NCBI RefSeq assembly: GCF_019091085.1
Contig: NZ_JAGXJY010000004.1
Location: 337,483 to 401,482 of the forward strand
From: Mesorhizobium sp. GbtcB19
Lineage (GTDB): Bacteria > Pseudomonadota > Alphaproteobacteria > Rhizobiales > Rhizobiaceae
Length of the DNA stretch: 64,000 nucleotides
Reading direction: 5' to 3'
The translations under genes and the position numbers were made by a program. The notes beneath the pieces were generated by a model. The model was not told where the DNA came from. It made no database searches and saw only the letters and a list, made by a program, of their open reading frames with translations. Each line of letters starts with the position of its first letter. The stretch's first letter is position 1. Below, piece after piece: positions 8,368 to 17,289 of this stretch.

Positions 8368-9540
8368 TCAGACGGAGCCGGCGATCGCATTTTCGAGCAG
8401 CGTCAGCGCCGCCTTCTTGGTCAGCTTCACCGGGTTGCCGCCGGCCGTCGGGTCGACCACCGCCATGTCGGCGATCAGCCCCTTGCGCTTCTTGTCCATG
8501 TCGAGACCCTTGATCAGGCCGGGCAGCGCATGCGGCACCTTGAGCTCCTTGCGCAGCTTGATGATCGCCTTGGCGAAGCCGTCGAAGCCGCCCTTGATGC
8601 CGCAATAGGCGGCGAGCCGGGCGATGCGATCCTCGATCGCCTCGCGGTTGAAGGCGAGCACATAGGGCATGAACACCGCATTGGTCATGCCGTGATGGGT
8701 GTCGTAGAGCGCCCCGATCGGGTGCGACAGCGAGTGGATGGCGCCCAGCCCCTTCTGGAAGGCGGCCGCGCCCATGGCGGCCGCGCTCATCATATGGGCG
8801 CGGGCAACGAGATCCTTGCCGTTGGCGAAGGCCTTGGGCAGATTCTCGAACACCAGCCGGATGCCTTCCACCGCGATGCCGTCGGCCATCGGATGATAGC
8901 CCGGCGCGCAATAGGCTTCGAGGCAGTGCGCGAGCGCGTCCATGCCGGTGCCGGCGGTGATGAAGCCGGGCATGCCGACCGAGAGTTCCGGGTCGGCAAT
9001 GACGATTGCCGGCAAAAGTTTCGGATGGAAGATGACCTTCTTGGTGTGGGTTTCCTCATTGGTGATGACGCCGGCGCGGCCGACCTCCGAGCCGGTGCCC
9101 GCCGTGGTCGGCACGGCGATGATCGGCGCGATCGCGTCGGAGTTTGCGCGCGTCCACCAGTCGCCGACGTCTTCGAAGTCCCATACCGGGCGCGTCTGCC
9201 CGGCCTGGAAGGCGATCAGCTTGCCGAGGTCGAGCGCCGAGCCGCCGCCGAAGGCGATGACGCCGTCATGCTTGCCTTTCTTGAACACGGCGATGCCGGC
9301 GGTGAGGTTGGAATCGACCGGGTTCGGCTTCACCTCGGAAAATACGCCATAGGGCACTTGTGCCGCGTCGAGGATCTTCAGTGTCGAGGCGACGACCGGC
9401 AGTTTTGCCAGGCCCGGGTCGGTGACAAAGAGCGGCCGCTTGATGCCGGCGGCCGCGAGCACATCCGGCAGTTCCTTGATGCGCCCGGCGCCGAAGCGGA
9501 CGGTGGTGGGGTAGTTCCATTTGGAGATGAGCTTGGACAT
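8368..9540 (-). CDS. Iron-containing alcohol dehydrogenase
   Basis: A 390-residue group III (Fe-ADH) NAD-dependent dehydrogenase. The nucleotide-binding GGGSALDLGK is near residue 97 and the TTAGTGSEVG loop near 145. Metal ligands are Asp and His in GMDALAHCLEAY (~198-205) and two His in HSLSHPIGALYDTHHG (~265-280). It should oxidise a primary alcohol to the aldehyde, or the reverse. Its position between an aldehyde dehydrogenase and an amine importer, downstream of a glutamine-synthetase-like ligase, suggests the substrate is a gamma-glutamylated amino alcohol. That is inference; 1,3-propanediol or ethanol-type substrates are alternatives. Confidence 0.93.
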   Translation of the reverse strand: MSKLISKWNYPTTVRFGAGRIKELPDVLAAAGIKRPLFVTDPGLAKLPVVASTLKILDAAQVPYGVFSEVKPNPVDSNLTAGIAVFKKGKHDGVIAFGGGSALDLGKLIAFQAGQTRPVWDFEDVGDWWTRANSDAIAPIIAVPTTAGTGSEVGRAGVITNEETHTKKVIFHPKLLPAIVIADPELSVGMPGFITAGTGMDALAHCLEAYCAPGYHPMADGIAVEGIRLVFENLPKAFANGKDLVARAHMMSAAAMGAAAFQKGLGAIHSLSHPIGALYDTHHGMTNAVFMPYVLAFNREAIEDRIARLAAYCGIKGGFDGFAKAIIKLRKELKVPHALPGLIKGLDMDKKRKGLIADMAVVDPTAGGNPVKLTKKAALTLLENAIAGSV

Positions 9541-9577
9541 TTCGACCTTCTAGAGTGCAGATATTTTCGTTTCGTCG

Positions 9578-10072
9578 TTAGTTCACAAAGGTGTTGGCCA
9601 CGCGCACGGACCGCATCATGTAAGGAATCCAGATGATCGCCCCCCAGATCGTTCGGGAGATCGACCGGACCGTGTCCTTGTCGTAGGCGTCGGCCAGCGT
9701 CGGAAAGGTGTCGGGAAAGGTCAGGTGCGCGGCCCACGGATCAAGCAGCAGATAGACCGGCGTGACCGCGGCCCAGATGATGTACCAGCCGGGAAACATC
9801 TCCGAGCGCTTGAACATCAAGAATAACAGCAGCGCCGGGGCCGTGAGGTTCAGGATGCCGCTGACCACGAGCTCCGCGACCACCAGCGCGATTTGCAAAG
9901 CACTGAGGGCACGCCAGTTCTGCAGGATGCCGACATAGTCCGTATCGTAGAGCAGTATCAGCCCCACGATCGGCGTAAGCATCAGCCCGAGCATCGGCAG
10001 AACGAGCCATCCGCCAATGCCCTTCGGCCCTTCACGAGCCGGCAAGGCCGCTGACTGCTGTGTCTCCGCCAT
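9578..10072 (-). CDS. Small membrane protein, DUF2569 family
   Basis: A 164-residue protein with the DUF2569 hallmark GIGGWLVLPMLGL near residue 18, four hydrophobic helices, and a C-terminal RVANTFVN tail typical of that family. The function of DUF2569 is unknown. The gene sits inside a catabolic run, 37 bases before the alcohol dehydrogenase start and 45 bases after the aldehyde dehydrogenase stop, and so is probably co-transcribed. It may assist uptake or be a passenger. I see no catalytic motif. Confidence 0.8.
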   Translation of the reverse strand: MAETQQSAALPAREGPKGIGGWLVLPMLGLMLTPIVGLILLYDTDYVGILQNWRALSALQIALVVAELVVSGILNLTAPALLLFLMFKRSEMFPGWYIIWAAVTPVYLLLDPWAAHLTFPDTFPTLADAYDKDTVRSISRTIWGAIIWIPYMMRSVRVANTFVN

Positions 10073-10117
10073 TACTCCTCTCTCTAAGCCTTTCCAATGC
10101 CCCTATCGATCGCCCGC

Positions 10118-11506
10118 TCAGATCGCCTCGCGCAGGTGGTAGGATTTCGGCCGGGTCAGATTGTCGTAGCCGATGGCCGAGAGCGCGGCGCCCTTGCCGG
10201 TGTCCTTGACGCCGGTCCAGACCAGCGCCGGGTCGAGATAGTCGCAGCGGTTCATGAACACCGTGCCGGTCTCGACGCGGTCGCCGATGGCGATTGCGCG
10301 TTCGGTGTCGCGGGTCCAGATCGAGGCGGTCAGGCCGTAGGGGCTGTCGTTCATCAGCGCGATCGCCTCCTCGTCGTTGCGCACCTTCATGATGCCGACG
10401 ATCGGGCCAAAGCTTTCCTCGCGCATGACGCTCATCTGGTGGTCGACCTCGGTCAGCACCTCCGGCGCCAGATAGGGCGAGCCTTCGCGATCGTTCTCGA
10501 CCTTCATATTGATATGCGCCTTGGCGCCCTTGCGCAGCGCCTCGGCCTTCTGCTCGCGGATCAGGTCGGCGAAGCGCGCCTGCGCCATCGGACCCAGGGT
10601 GGTCGCCTGCTCCAGCGGGTTGCCGACGACATAGTTCCTGGTCTCGGCGATGAAGCCTTCGACGAACTCGTCATAGACCTTCTCATGCACATAGACGCGC
10701 TCGATGCCGCAGCAGCACTGCCCCGAATTGAAGAAGGCGCCGTCGACCAGATTGGCGACCGCATGGTCCATCTTGGCGTCGGGCAGCACATAGGCGGGAT
10801 CCTTGCCGCCGAGCTCGAGGCCGAGCGTCATGAAGGTTCCAGCCGCCGCCTTCTCGATGGCGCGGCCGCCGCCGACCGAGCCGGTGAAATTGACATGGTC
10901 GATCTTGCCCGAGCCGAGCAGTCTTTCGGTCTGGCCATGGTTCATGACCAGGTTCTGGAACAGGCCCTTGGGCAGGCCGGCCTTGTCGAAGGCCTGCTGG
11001 AAGCGTTCGCCGACCAGCAACGTCTGCGCAGCATGCTTGAGGATGACGGCGCTTCCCGCCATCAGCGCCGGCACGATGGTGTTGACCGCCGTGAGGTAGG
11101 GGTAGTTCCAGGGCGCGATCACCATGACGACGCCGAGCGGCACCTTCTTCACATAGCGCCGAAAACCGTCCTTCGGATTGGAGGCCAGCACAGGCTTCAG
11201 CGCGGCTTCGGCAATCTCCACCATGTAATTGGTGCGTTCCTTGACGCCGCCGAACTCGCCGCCATAGCGCACCGGCCGCCCCATCTGCCAGGCGATCTCG
11301 GGCACGATCTCATCGGTCATCGCGACCAGCGCCTCGAGCATCGCCAGCATGTATTTGCCGCGCTCGACGACCGGTGTCTCGGCCCATTTCTCCTGCGCCG
11401 CCCTGGCGCGCTCGACCGCCGCGTTGATCGCCTGGTCGCTCGCGACGGGACGCTCGGCATAGATCGAGCCGTCGATGGGGGATTTGAGTTTGACCGTTTC
11501 GGTCAT
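10118..11506 (-). CDS. Aldehyde dehydrogenase
   Basis: A 462-residue NAD(P)-dependent aldehyde dehydrogenase. It shows the substrate-entry motif APWNYPYLTAVN (~130), the NAD-fold glycines FTGSVGGGRAIE (~208), the general base Glu in LELGGKDP (~233) and the nucleophilic Cys in NSGQCCCG (~265), with an unusual run of three Cys. ESFGPIVGIM (~365) is the conserved late motif. It should oxidise the aldehyde made by the neighbouring iron alcohol dehydrogenase; by analogy with PuuC this would yield a gamma-glutamyl amino acid. The ATG at 11506 follows a 153-base gap containing a hairpin. Confidence 0.92.
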   Translation of the reverse strand: MTETVKLKSPIDGSIYAERPVASDQAINAAVERARAAQEKWAETPVVERGKYMLAMLEALVAMTDEIVPEIAWQMGRPVRYGGEFGGVKERTNYMVEIAEAALKPVLASNPKDGFRRYVKKVPLGVVMVIAPWNYPYLTAVNTIVPALMAGSAVILKHAAQTLLVGERFQQAFDKAGLPKGLFQNLVMNHGQTERLLGSGKIDHVNFTGSVGGGRAIEKAAAGTFMTLGLELGGKDPAYVLPDAKMDHAVANLVDGAFFNSGQCCCGIERVYVHEKVYDEFVEGFIAETRNYVVGNPLEQATTLGPMAQARFADLIREQKAEALRKGAKAHINMKVENDREGSPYLAPEVLTEVDHQMSVMREESFGPIVGIMKVRNDEEAIALMNDSPYGLTASIWTRDTERAIAIGDRVETGTVFMNRCDYLDPALVWTGVKDTGKGAALSAIGYDNLTRPKSYHLREAI

Positions 11507-11542
11507 GGCTTCCTCGCAGTTTCACAACAATCGAAATGATAT

Positions 11543-11569
11543 GGCTGGCGCTTCCTTCACGCGCCAGCC
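11543..11569 (-). terminator. Hairpin between GS-like and ALDH genes
   Basis: Perfect 9-bp arms GGCTGGCGC (11543-11551) and GCGCCAGCC (11561-11569) around a 9-base loop. It lies between the glutamine-synthetase-like stop and the aldehyde dehydrogenase start. It has no U tract and resembles the processing or attenuation hairpins found in the other gaps of this operon. Confidence 0.55.
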
Positions 11570-11659
11570 GGCACGGCCTGCCCGAATGCCGGGGCTCAAA
11601 GCCGAGGCGCTGCCCGCCCTTCTTTCAGCGAAGGCAGGCAGTGCCGATCTCGCGGCACT

Positions 11660-13030
11660 CTAGTACCGCTCGAAGCCCCTATGCAGTTCCCAATCCGTAA
11701 TGCGGCGGTCGTATTCGAACTGCTCCCAGCGGGCTGTGTGCACATAGTGCTCGATCACCTCCTCGCCGAAGGCCTGCTTCAGCATCTTCGACTTGGCCAG
11801 CGTCTCGGTGGCGTCACGCAAAGTCTTCGGGATCTCCGGCAGCCGCGAGGCCTGGTAGGCGTCGCCGACGAAGGGCTTCTGCAGTTCCAGCTTCTCGTCG
11901 ATGCCGGCAAGACCGGAAGCAATCAGCGCCGCGAAGGCGAGATAGGGGTTCAGATCGGCGCCGCCGATGCGGCACTCCATCCGGATGCCCTTGGTGCCTT
12001 CGCCGCAAAGCCGGAAGCCCGCCGTGCGGTTGTCCTCGCTCCACATGATCTTGGTCGGCGCGAAGGTGCCAGCCTGGAAGCGCTTGTAGGAATTGATGTA
12101 GGGCGCCAGGAACCAGGTGAACTCCTTGGCGTATTTGAGCTGGCCCGCCGCCCATTGCTGGCCGAGGCTGGACAGCGTCCAGTCCGCCTTCTTGTCGAAG
12201 AACAGCGGCGTCTTGCCGTCGGCGCTCCACAGCGAGTTGTGGATGTGGCTGGAATTGCCGGCGAGCCCGTAATTGTACTTGGCCATGAAAGAGATGGCCT
12301 TGCCTTCGGAATCGGCGATCTCCTTGGCGCCGTTCTTCAGGATGACGTGGCGGTCGGCCATGTCGAGCGCCTCGGCGTAGCGCACATTGATCTCTTCCTG
12401 GCCGGGACCCCACTCGCCCTTGGAATTCTCGATCGGAATGCCCGCGGCTTCCATCTCGTTGCGAAGCCGGCGCATGACGCCTTCTTCTTTGGAAGTGATG
12501 CCGATCTGATAGTCGCCGATATAGGGCGACGCGGAGTCCAGGCCCTGCCAGTGCTTCTTGCGGGCGGAATCGTAGGTTTCGCTGAACAGGTAGAATTCGA
12601 GCTCGGAGGCGAAATAGCCGATATAGCCGCGCTCCTGCAGGCGCTTGACCTGCTTCTTCAGGATCGCGCGGGGTGAGTGTCCAAGATCCTCATGCGTGTG
12701 ATGGTCGAGCACGTCGCAGATGACCAGCGCCGTCTTCTCCAGCCATGGAATGCGCCGCAGCGTCGACAGGTCCGGCTTCATGACGAAGTCGCCATAGCCC
12801 TTCGACCAGCTCGCCGCCTTGTAGCCCGGCACCGGCTCCATATCGATGTCGCAGGCCAAGAGATAGTTGCAGCCATGCGTCTCGCCATGCGCGGAATCGA
12901 CGAAATACTGAGCCAGGAAGCGTTTTCCCGAGAGCCGGCCCTGCATGTCGACGATGCAGGCGAGCACCGTGTCGATCTCGCCATTCGAGACCGCCTTCTT
13001 CAACTGATCGAACGAGAAATTCCCGGCCAT
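11660..13030 (-). CDS. Glutamine-synthetase-like ligase (probable gamma-glutamyl-amine synthetase)
   Basis: A 456-residue GS-fold protein beginning MAGNFSFDQLKKA. N-terminal beta-grasp to about 105, then the catalytic barrel: ASELEFYLF (~137, Glu metal ligands), EWGPGQEEIN (~197), FMAKYNYGLAGNSSHIH (~247, glutamate loop and metal His), INSYKRF and NRTAGFR (~310-335, ATP and glutamate arginines). The canonical NGSGMH loop is changed to AGNSSH, and the Tyr adenylylation motif of true GlnA is absent. This argues for an amine-specific gamma-glutamyl ligase (PuuA/GlnA4/GMAS group) rather than ammonia assimilation. The ATG at 13028-13030 is preferred over frame extension to 13189. Its neighbours are two permeases and alcohol and aldehyde dehydrogenases. 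Confidence 0.88.
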   Translation of the reverse strand: MAGNFSFDQLKKAVSNGEIDTVLACIVDMQGRLSGKRFLAQYFVDSAHGETHGCNYLLACDIDMEPVPGYKAASWSKGYGDFVMKPDLSTLRRIPWLEKTALVICDVLDHHTHEDLGHSPRAILKKQVKRLQERGYIGYFASELEFYLFSETYDSARKKHWQGLDSASPYIGDYQIGITSKEEGVMRRLRNEMEAAGIPIENSKGEWGPGQEEINVRYAEALDMADRHVILKNGAKEIADSEGKAISFMAKYNYGLAGNSSHIHNSLWSADGKTPLFFDKKADWTLSSLGQQWAAGQLKYAKEFTWFLAPYINSYKRFQAGTFAPTKIMWSEDNRTAGFRLCGEGTKGIRMECRIGGADLNPYLAFAALIASGLAGIDEKLELQKPFVGDAYQASRLPEIPKTLRDATETLAKSKMLKQAFGEEVIEHYVHTARWEQFEYDRRITDWELHRGFERY

Positions 13031-13075
13031 TCCTTTGGCGCTCCAGTGCTTGGTCGTTGAAAGGGAGAGACGAAA

Positions 13076-13104
13076 GCCATGGCCGGCATGGTGCCGGCCA
13101 TGGC
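13076..13104 (-). terminator. Perfect 13-bp hairpin between permease A and the GS-like gene
   Basis: GCCATGGCCGGCA (13076-13088), a three-base loop and TGCCGGCCATGGC (13092-13104). It lies 14 bases past the permease stop at 13119 and 45 bases before the ligase start. It is very stable, without a T run in the direction of transcription, so it more probably limits or protects mRNA than ends it completely. Confidence 0.65.
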
Positions 13105-13118
13105 CTTGGTGTCGTTTG

Positions 13119-14675
13119 TCAGTGGCCAGTCTCGCCGACCGCCTGTTCGGCTGCCTTGATGGCCGCCTGGCGCGCGGCGATGATGTCACCGAGCGGCGGG
13201 CCCTGGAAGCGGTTGCGCTCGAAAGCGAACCAGACGATCGCCGTCAGGATGAAGAAGCCGACGGTGATGTAGAGCGCCCAGTCGTTCGGCGGCTGGATAC
13301 CGATGACGAAGATCAGGATCATCGACACGATCGACAGGAAGGCGAACAGCATGAAGATGCCGCGGCCCATGTTCCACGGCCCCATCTTGTCCCATTTCGG
13401 CGTCCCCCAGGCCATCATGCCGAGCACGATCGGCACGGTGAAGGAGAGGAACAGGAAGATGACGGTGCAGGACACCACGATCGTATAGGCCGAGGTGCCG
13501 GCAACCGAGACCACGGACGAGCCCCACACGAACAGCACCGACAGGATCGAGGCCGTCCAGATCGCCGCCACCGGCGTGCGATAGGTCGGGCTGACCTTGG
13601 CGAGCGCCGCCGAGCCTGGCAGGCCGCCGTCACGCGAGAAGGCGAAGATCATGCGCGATGCCGACGTGACCGTGGCGAGGCCGCACAGAAGCTGCGAGAT
13701 GAACACGACGAGATAGACGAATTCCTTGATGCCCGAGGGGACGCGCTGGTCGAAAGCCCAGAAGAACACGTTCCAGCCCTGCTTGGCTGCATCGTCCATG
13801 TTCGGGATCATCAGCACGAAGGCGGCGAGGAACAAGTAGCCGAACAGCGCCGACCAGATGACCGACATCACCATCGCGCGTGGCACGGAAGACGCCGCCT
13901 TGATGGTCTCTTCCGAGGTATGCGCGGAAGCATCGTAGCCGGTGATCGTGTAGATCGGCAGCAGCAGACCGAGCGCGAACACCCACCCGTTCGAGACCGA
14001 CGGCCACACGCCGCCGCCGGCGTCGCCCGAATAGTTGTGGAAGGTGAAGAGACGGCCGAAATCCCAGGATTGCGCAAAGGCCATGCAGACCACCGCGATC
14101 AGGATCGAGCCGAAGAAGATGAGGTAACCCGAGAAATCGGTGAGCTTCGCCGTCAGCTTGATGCCGAGATGGTTGATCAGCGCCTGGGCGCCGGTGATGA
14201 TGACCAGGAAGATCATCTGGTTGGTGAGCGAACCGTCGATGTGGAGCGCCGGACCGAAGGCGCCGATGAAGAAGGTCCAGGTGCCGACATTGATGGCGCC
14301 GAGCACGGTGATGAGGCCAAGCAGGTTGAGCCAGGCCGTCACCCAGCCGGTGCCGCGATTGCCGAGGATCGAGCCCCAATGATAGAGGCCGCCGGCCGTC
14401 GGATAGGCCGAGCTGATCTGCGACATGGCGACGGCGAAGGTGAGCGACACGAAGCAGCCGACCAGCCAGCCGATGCCGATGCCTATGCCGCCGGCGCCCG
14501 ACGTCGCCTGCGCCAGCGAGTTGATGCCGCCGGACAGGATGCAGATGATCGAGAAGGAAACCGCGAAATTCGAGAAGCGGCTGAGGCGCCGCTCCAGTTC
14601 CTGGGCGTAGCCCATGCTGTGGAGGTGTTTTACGTCCTCCGCCTTGTCTGACTCGGTATAACCCGGTGTCGTCAT
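13119..14675 (-). CDS. APC-superfamily amino acid/amine permease A
   Basis: A 518-residue, 12-helix permease starting MTTPGYTESDKAEDVK with a 35-residue hydrophilic N-terminus containing LHSMGYAQELERRLSRFSNF. This signature is shared by choline/GABA/amine-type APC transporters (fungal Hnm1/Uga4-like and bacterial relatives). GLYHWGSILGNRGTGW near 95-110 and GYDASAHTSEETIKA near 250 are diagnostic of that group. The ATG at 14673-14675 is preceded by AGAGGGGAA; the open frame reaches 14825 without such a signal. It is a close paralog of the next gene upstream (14764-16302) and so arose by tandem duplication. Likely substrate: an amine or amino alcohol. Confidence 0.9.
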   Translation of the reverse strand: MTTPGYTESDKAEDVKHLHSMGYAQELERRLSRFSNFAVSFSIICILSGGINSLAQATSGAGGIGIGIGWLVGCFVSLTFAVAMSQISSAYPTAGGLYHWGSILGNRGTGWVTAWLNLLGLITVLGAINVGTWTFFIGAFGPALHIDGSLTNQMIFLVIITGAQALINHLGIKLTAKLTDFSGYLIFFGSILIAVVCMAFAQSWDFGRLFTFHNYSGDAGGGVWPSVSNGWVFALGLLLPIYTITGYDASAHTSEETIKAASSVPRAMVMSVIWSALFGYLFLAAFVLMIPNMDDAAKQGWNVFFWAFDQRVPSGIKEFVYLVVFISQLLCGLATVTSASRMIFAFSRDGGLPGSAALAKVSPTYRTPVAAIWTASILSVLFVWGSSVVSVAGTSAYTIVVSCTVIFLFLSFTVPIVLGMMAWGTPKWDKMGPWNMGRGIFMLFAFLSIVSMILIFVIGIQPPNDWALYITVGFFILTAIVWFAFERNRFQGPPLGDIIAARQAAIKAAEQAVGETGH

Positions 14676-14722
14676 ATTGGAATTCCCCTCTGGTTCTTGG
14701 CTGGCCGGTCCTGCACGTCGAT

Positions 14723-14748
14723 GCCCGATCGGCCTGGGTCGATCGGGC
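14723..14748 (-). terminator. Hairpin between the two paralogous permease genes
   Basis: Arms GCCCGATC (14723-14730) and GATCGGGC (14741-14748) with a 10-base loop in the 88-base spacer between the permease genes. It lacks a long T run. It is consistent with an attenuator or mRNA end-protecting structure. Confidence 0.55.
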
Positions 14749-14763
14749 GGTATTGTGTCGCCG

Positions 14764-16302
14764 TCAGCTCGCTGTCTGGCCGACGGCTTTTTCCGCGGCC
14801 GCGATCTCCGCCGCGCGACGAGCAATGTCGGCGCCGATCGGCGGGCCCTTGAAGCGACGCGATTCGATGCCGAACCAAAGGACGACCAGCAGAATGATCA
14901 GTCCGATGGCGTAGTTGATCAGGATGTCGAAGGGCGGCTGGATGCCGGCATACATCAGCACCAGGACGCCGAGCACGGTGACGATGGCGAAGGGCTTCGA
15001 CCAGATGCCGAGACGGAACGGGCCGAACTCGGTCCAGGTCTTGCCTTCCGCCAGCAGGCCTGCCGCCACCGGCATGGCGTAGGAGACGTAGAGGAAGAGA
15101 GCGCAGCCTGCCGCCAGCGCCGCGAAAGCCGGCGAATAGAGCGTGGCGGCGATCGACAGCACGACGCCGAGCCAGATGGCGGGCACCGGTGTGCGCCAGG
15201 TCGGCGAAACCTGCTTCCACAAGGACGACCCCGGCAGGCCCCCGTCACGCGAGAAGGCGAAGATCATGCGCGAGGTCGATGTCAGTCCGGCCAGCGCGCA
15301 CAGGTAATTCGACACCACGATGGCGATGCCGAGCAGATCCTTCAGCCAGGTCGGCGCCGGCAGGTTGTTGAACAGGTTGAACCAGGCATTGCCGCCGTCC
15401 TTGGCGGTCGCCACCAGATCGGGGCTCGCGACGACGAAGGAAACCGCCATGACGAAGCCGAAGACGAGAGACCACAGAACCGCGTGGATCATGCCCCTGG
15501 GCACCGCGACGCGCGCATTGTGCGTCTCCTCGGCGGTATGCGCCGAGGCGTCGAAGCCGGTGATCGTGTAAAGCGGATAAAGAAGACCGATCAGGAAGGC
15601 CACGAACGCCGTGCGGGCCGTCGGAACGTAGCCGCCGCCGAGATCGCCGGTCGTGTTGACGAAGGTCGTGAACCGCGACAGCTCGAAGCCATGCGCGCCC
15701 CAGATCAGGAAGGTGAGCGTCAGCACGACCGCGACAACTAGGATGAGGTAGCCCGAGAAGTCGGTCAGCATCGTCGTCGTCTTGATGCCGAGATGGTTGA
15801 ACAGGCCCTGGGTGACGGTGATGATGACGACCGCCGTCGTCTGCTGCCAGAAGCCCCACGTCGACGTGTCCCAGCCGAAGATCGGTCCAGCGACCAGTCC
15901 CTGGAACAGCAGGTAGACACCGACATTCACCGAGGCGACGACGAAGATCAGGCCGAGCAGATTGATCCAGGCTGTTGCCCAGCCCCAGCCGCGCCCGCCA
16001 AGGATCGAGGACCAATGGTAGAGGCCACCGGCGGTAGGATAGGCCGAGCCGATCTGGCCAAGCGAAGCGGCGACCACGAGGGCGAAGACACCGCCGATGA
16101 TCCAGCCGATGCTCGCCTCGAAACCGCTGCCGGTGCCCATGGCCAGCGGGAACGACGTGATGCCGCCTGCCAGAATGCAAATGATCGAGAAGGAAATGGC
16201 GAAGTTGGAGAAGCCGCTCATGCGGCGGGCCAATTCCTGGGCGTAGCCCATGCTGTGAAGGATCTTTACGTCCTCCGATTTCTCTGCGTGATCCGTTGTC
16301 AT
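14764..16302 (-). CDS. APC-superfamily amino acid/amine permease B
   Basis: A 512-residue permease starting MTTDHAEKSEDVKILHSMGYAQ, with 12 helices and the same signatures as permease A (LYHWSSILGGRGWGWA, GFDASAHTAEETHNA, IFAFSRDGGLPGS). The start is the ATG at 16300-16302 with AAGGGGAA upstream; the frame extends to 16461 across the end of the amidohydrolase gene and is not used. Divergence from permease A is spread along the whole length, suggesting an old duplication with possible specialisation. The amidohydrolase gene ends 13 bases before this start, so the two are co-transcribed. Confidence 0.9.
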   Translation of the reverse strand: MTTDHAEKSEDVKILHSMGYAQELARRMSGFSNFAISFSIICILAGGITSFPLAMGTGSGFEASIGWIIGGVFALVVAASLGQIGSAYPTAGGLYHWSSILGGRGWGWATAWINLLGLIFVVASVNVGVYLLFQGLVAGPIFGWDTSTWGFWQQTTAVVIITVTQGLFNHLGIKTTTMLTDFSGYLILVVAVVLTLTFLIWGAHGFELSRFTTFVNTTGDLGGGYVPTARTAFVAFLIGLLYPLYTITGFDASAHTAEETHNARVAVPRGMIHAVLWSLVFGFVMAVSFVVASPDLVATAKDGGNAWFNLFNNLPAPTWLKDLLGIAIVVSNYLCALAGLTSTSRMIFAFSRDGGLPGSSLWKQVSPTWRTPVPAIWLGVVLSIAATLYSPAFAALAAGCALFLYVSYAMPVAAGLLAEGKTWTEFGPFRLGIWSKPFAIVTVLGVLVLMYAGIQPPFDILINYAIGLIILLVVLWFGIESRRFKGPPIGADIARRAAEIAAAEKAVGQTAS

Positions 16303-16315
16303 GTTGGAGTTCCCC

Positions 16316-17143
16316 TTATCGTTCTTGGCTGGCCGTAAGTACTGACTTTCCCATTGCTTGTTGTCGCGAGCCCCTGGCCTCCTCGGGCTCCAGATTGGAA
16401 AATATGCCGGTGAGCAGATCCGCCCATTTCCGCTGCCCGGTCTCGCCGGCGATTTCGTCATTGCGGATTTCGATCATCGCGCAGGCAAGGCCGCGCGAGC
16501 GCGCGTGCCGCTCCAGCGTGAAATAGACGCGGTCGGCCGGCGAGTAGGGTTCGTTGGCGCCGACGGTGACGCCAGCAAGCCGGCGCAGCGCCGATATCAG
16601 TGGCGCAGCCAGCCTGCGATCCTCATCGTGGATGATGCCGATATGCCAGGGCCGGCTCTTGCCCTTGTAGACCGGCGTGAAGGAGTGCACCGACACCAGC
16701 CGCGTCTCCTGGCCGCGCGCCAGCCGTCCATCGATGATCTGCGCGATCGTGTCGTGGAAAGGACGCCAGGACAGATCGACCCGCGCGGCACGCTGTTTCT
16801 CGGAAAGGCCGGCATTGCCGGGAATGGCTGTCGTCTCGCTGACCGGCGGCACCAGGTCCGGCGCATCGAGCGGCCGGTTGCAGTCGATGACGAGCCGCGA
16901 CACGCGGGTTTCGACCAAAGGAGCGTCCAGCGCCTCGGCCATGCGGCAGGCAACGGGAAGCGCGCCCGGATCCCAGGCGATGTGGCGGGTCAGGTCTTCG
17001 GCCGGCAGGCCGAGCGTGCCGAATTCGGCGGGCAGGAAGTTCGAGGCGTGGTCGCAGGTGAAGACGAAAGGGCTCGAGCCGCCAGGGTTGGTCACCCTTA
17101 CGGTTTCCGACGGTGCAAGGCTGGCGGGCCGTGCTTTCTCCAT
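16316..17143 (-). CDS. N-formylglutamate amidohydrolase-like hydrolase
   Basis: A 275-residue protein of the FGase (PF05013-type) family. Visible motifs are FTCDHASNFLPAEFG near residue 28, VIDCNRPLDAPDLVP near 85, SVHSFTPVYKGKSRPWHIG near 150 and a late MIEIRND. Members are zinc-dependent amidases; the known one hydrolyses N-formylglutamate in histidine degradation. No hut genes lie nearby. As first gene of an operon with a gamma-glutamyl-type ligase and two dehydrogenases, it is a good candidate for the last step, cleaving a gamma-glutamyl amino acid to glutamate. That role is inferred. ATG at 17141-17143. Confidence 0.87.
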   Translation of the reverse strand: MEKARPASLAPSETVRVTNPGGSSPFVFTCDHASNFLPAEFGTLGLPAEDLTRHIAWDPGALPVACRMAEALDAPLVETRVSRLVIDCNRPLDAPDLVPPVSETTAIPGNAGLSEKQRAARVDLSWRPFHDTIAQIIDGRLARGQETRLVSVHSFTPVYKGKSRPWHIGIIHDEDRRLAAPLISALRRLAGVTVGANEPYSPADRVYFTLERHARSRGLACAMIEIRNDEIAGETGQRKWADLLTGIFSNLEPEEARGSRQQAMGKSVLTASQER

Positions 17144-17289
17144 ACTGCCGTCCCCTTGGGAGCGCTGTATCTTATGTTACGTATTTTGCCTCATTGCGTC
17201 CCGGTGAATGATTTCATACAGTTTAAACGGCTTTGTCAAACGCGAATTCCGGAAAACGGCGGCGGCGGGCCAAGAGGCGGGGGAAAACC
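17144..17289. promoter_or_regulatory. Divergent promoter region with GTTTAAAC palindrome
   Basis: The 146 bases between the minus-strand catabolic operon and the plus-strand RpiR gene. This region is more A+T-rich than its flanks and contains a perfect 8-base palindrome GTTTAAAC at 17221-17228 and a TGAA-TGAT-TTCA dyad just before it. Divergent placement makes autoregulation and control of the operon by the RpiR protein likely. I could not assign -35/-10 boxes with confidence. Confidence 0.4.

Noticed and set aside
11660..13030. True glutamine synthetase (GlnA) for ammonia assimilation
   Set aside because: The adenylylation-site motif and the canonical NGSGMH loop are missing and the gene sits in a catabolic operon without glnB.
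16316..17143. HutG of histidine degradation
   Set aside because: The family matches, but none of hutH, hutU, hutI or hutF is nearby and the neighbours point to amine breakdown.
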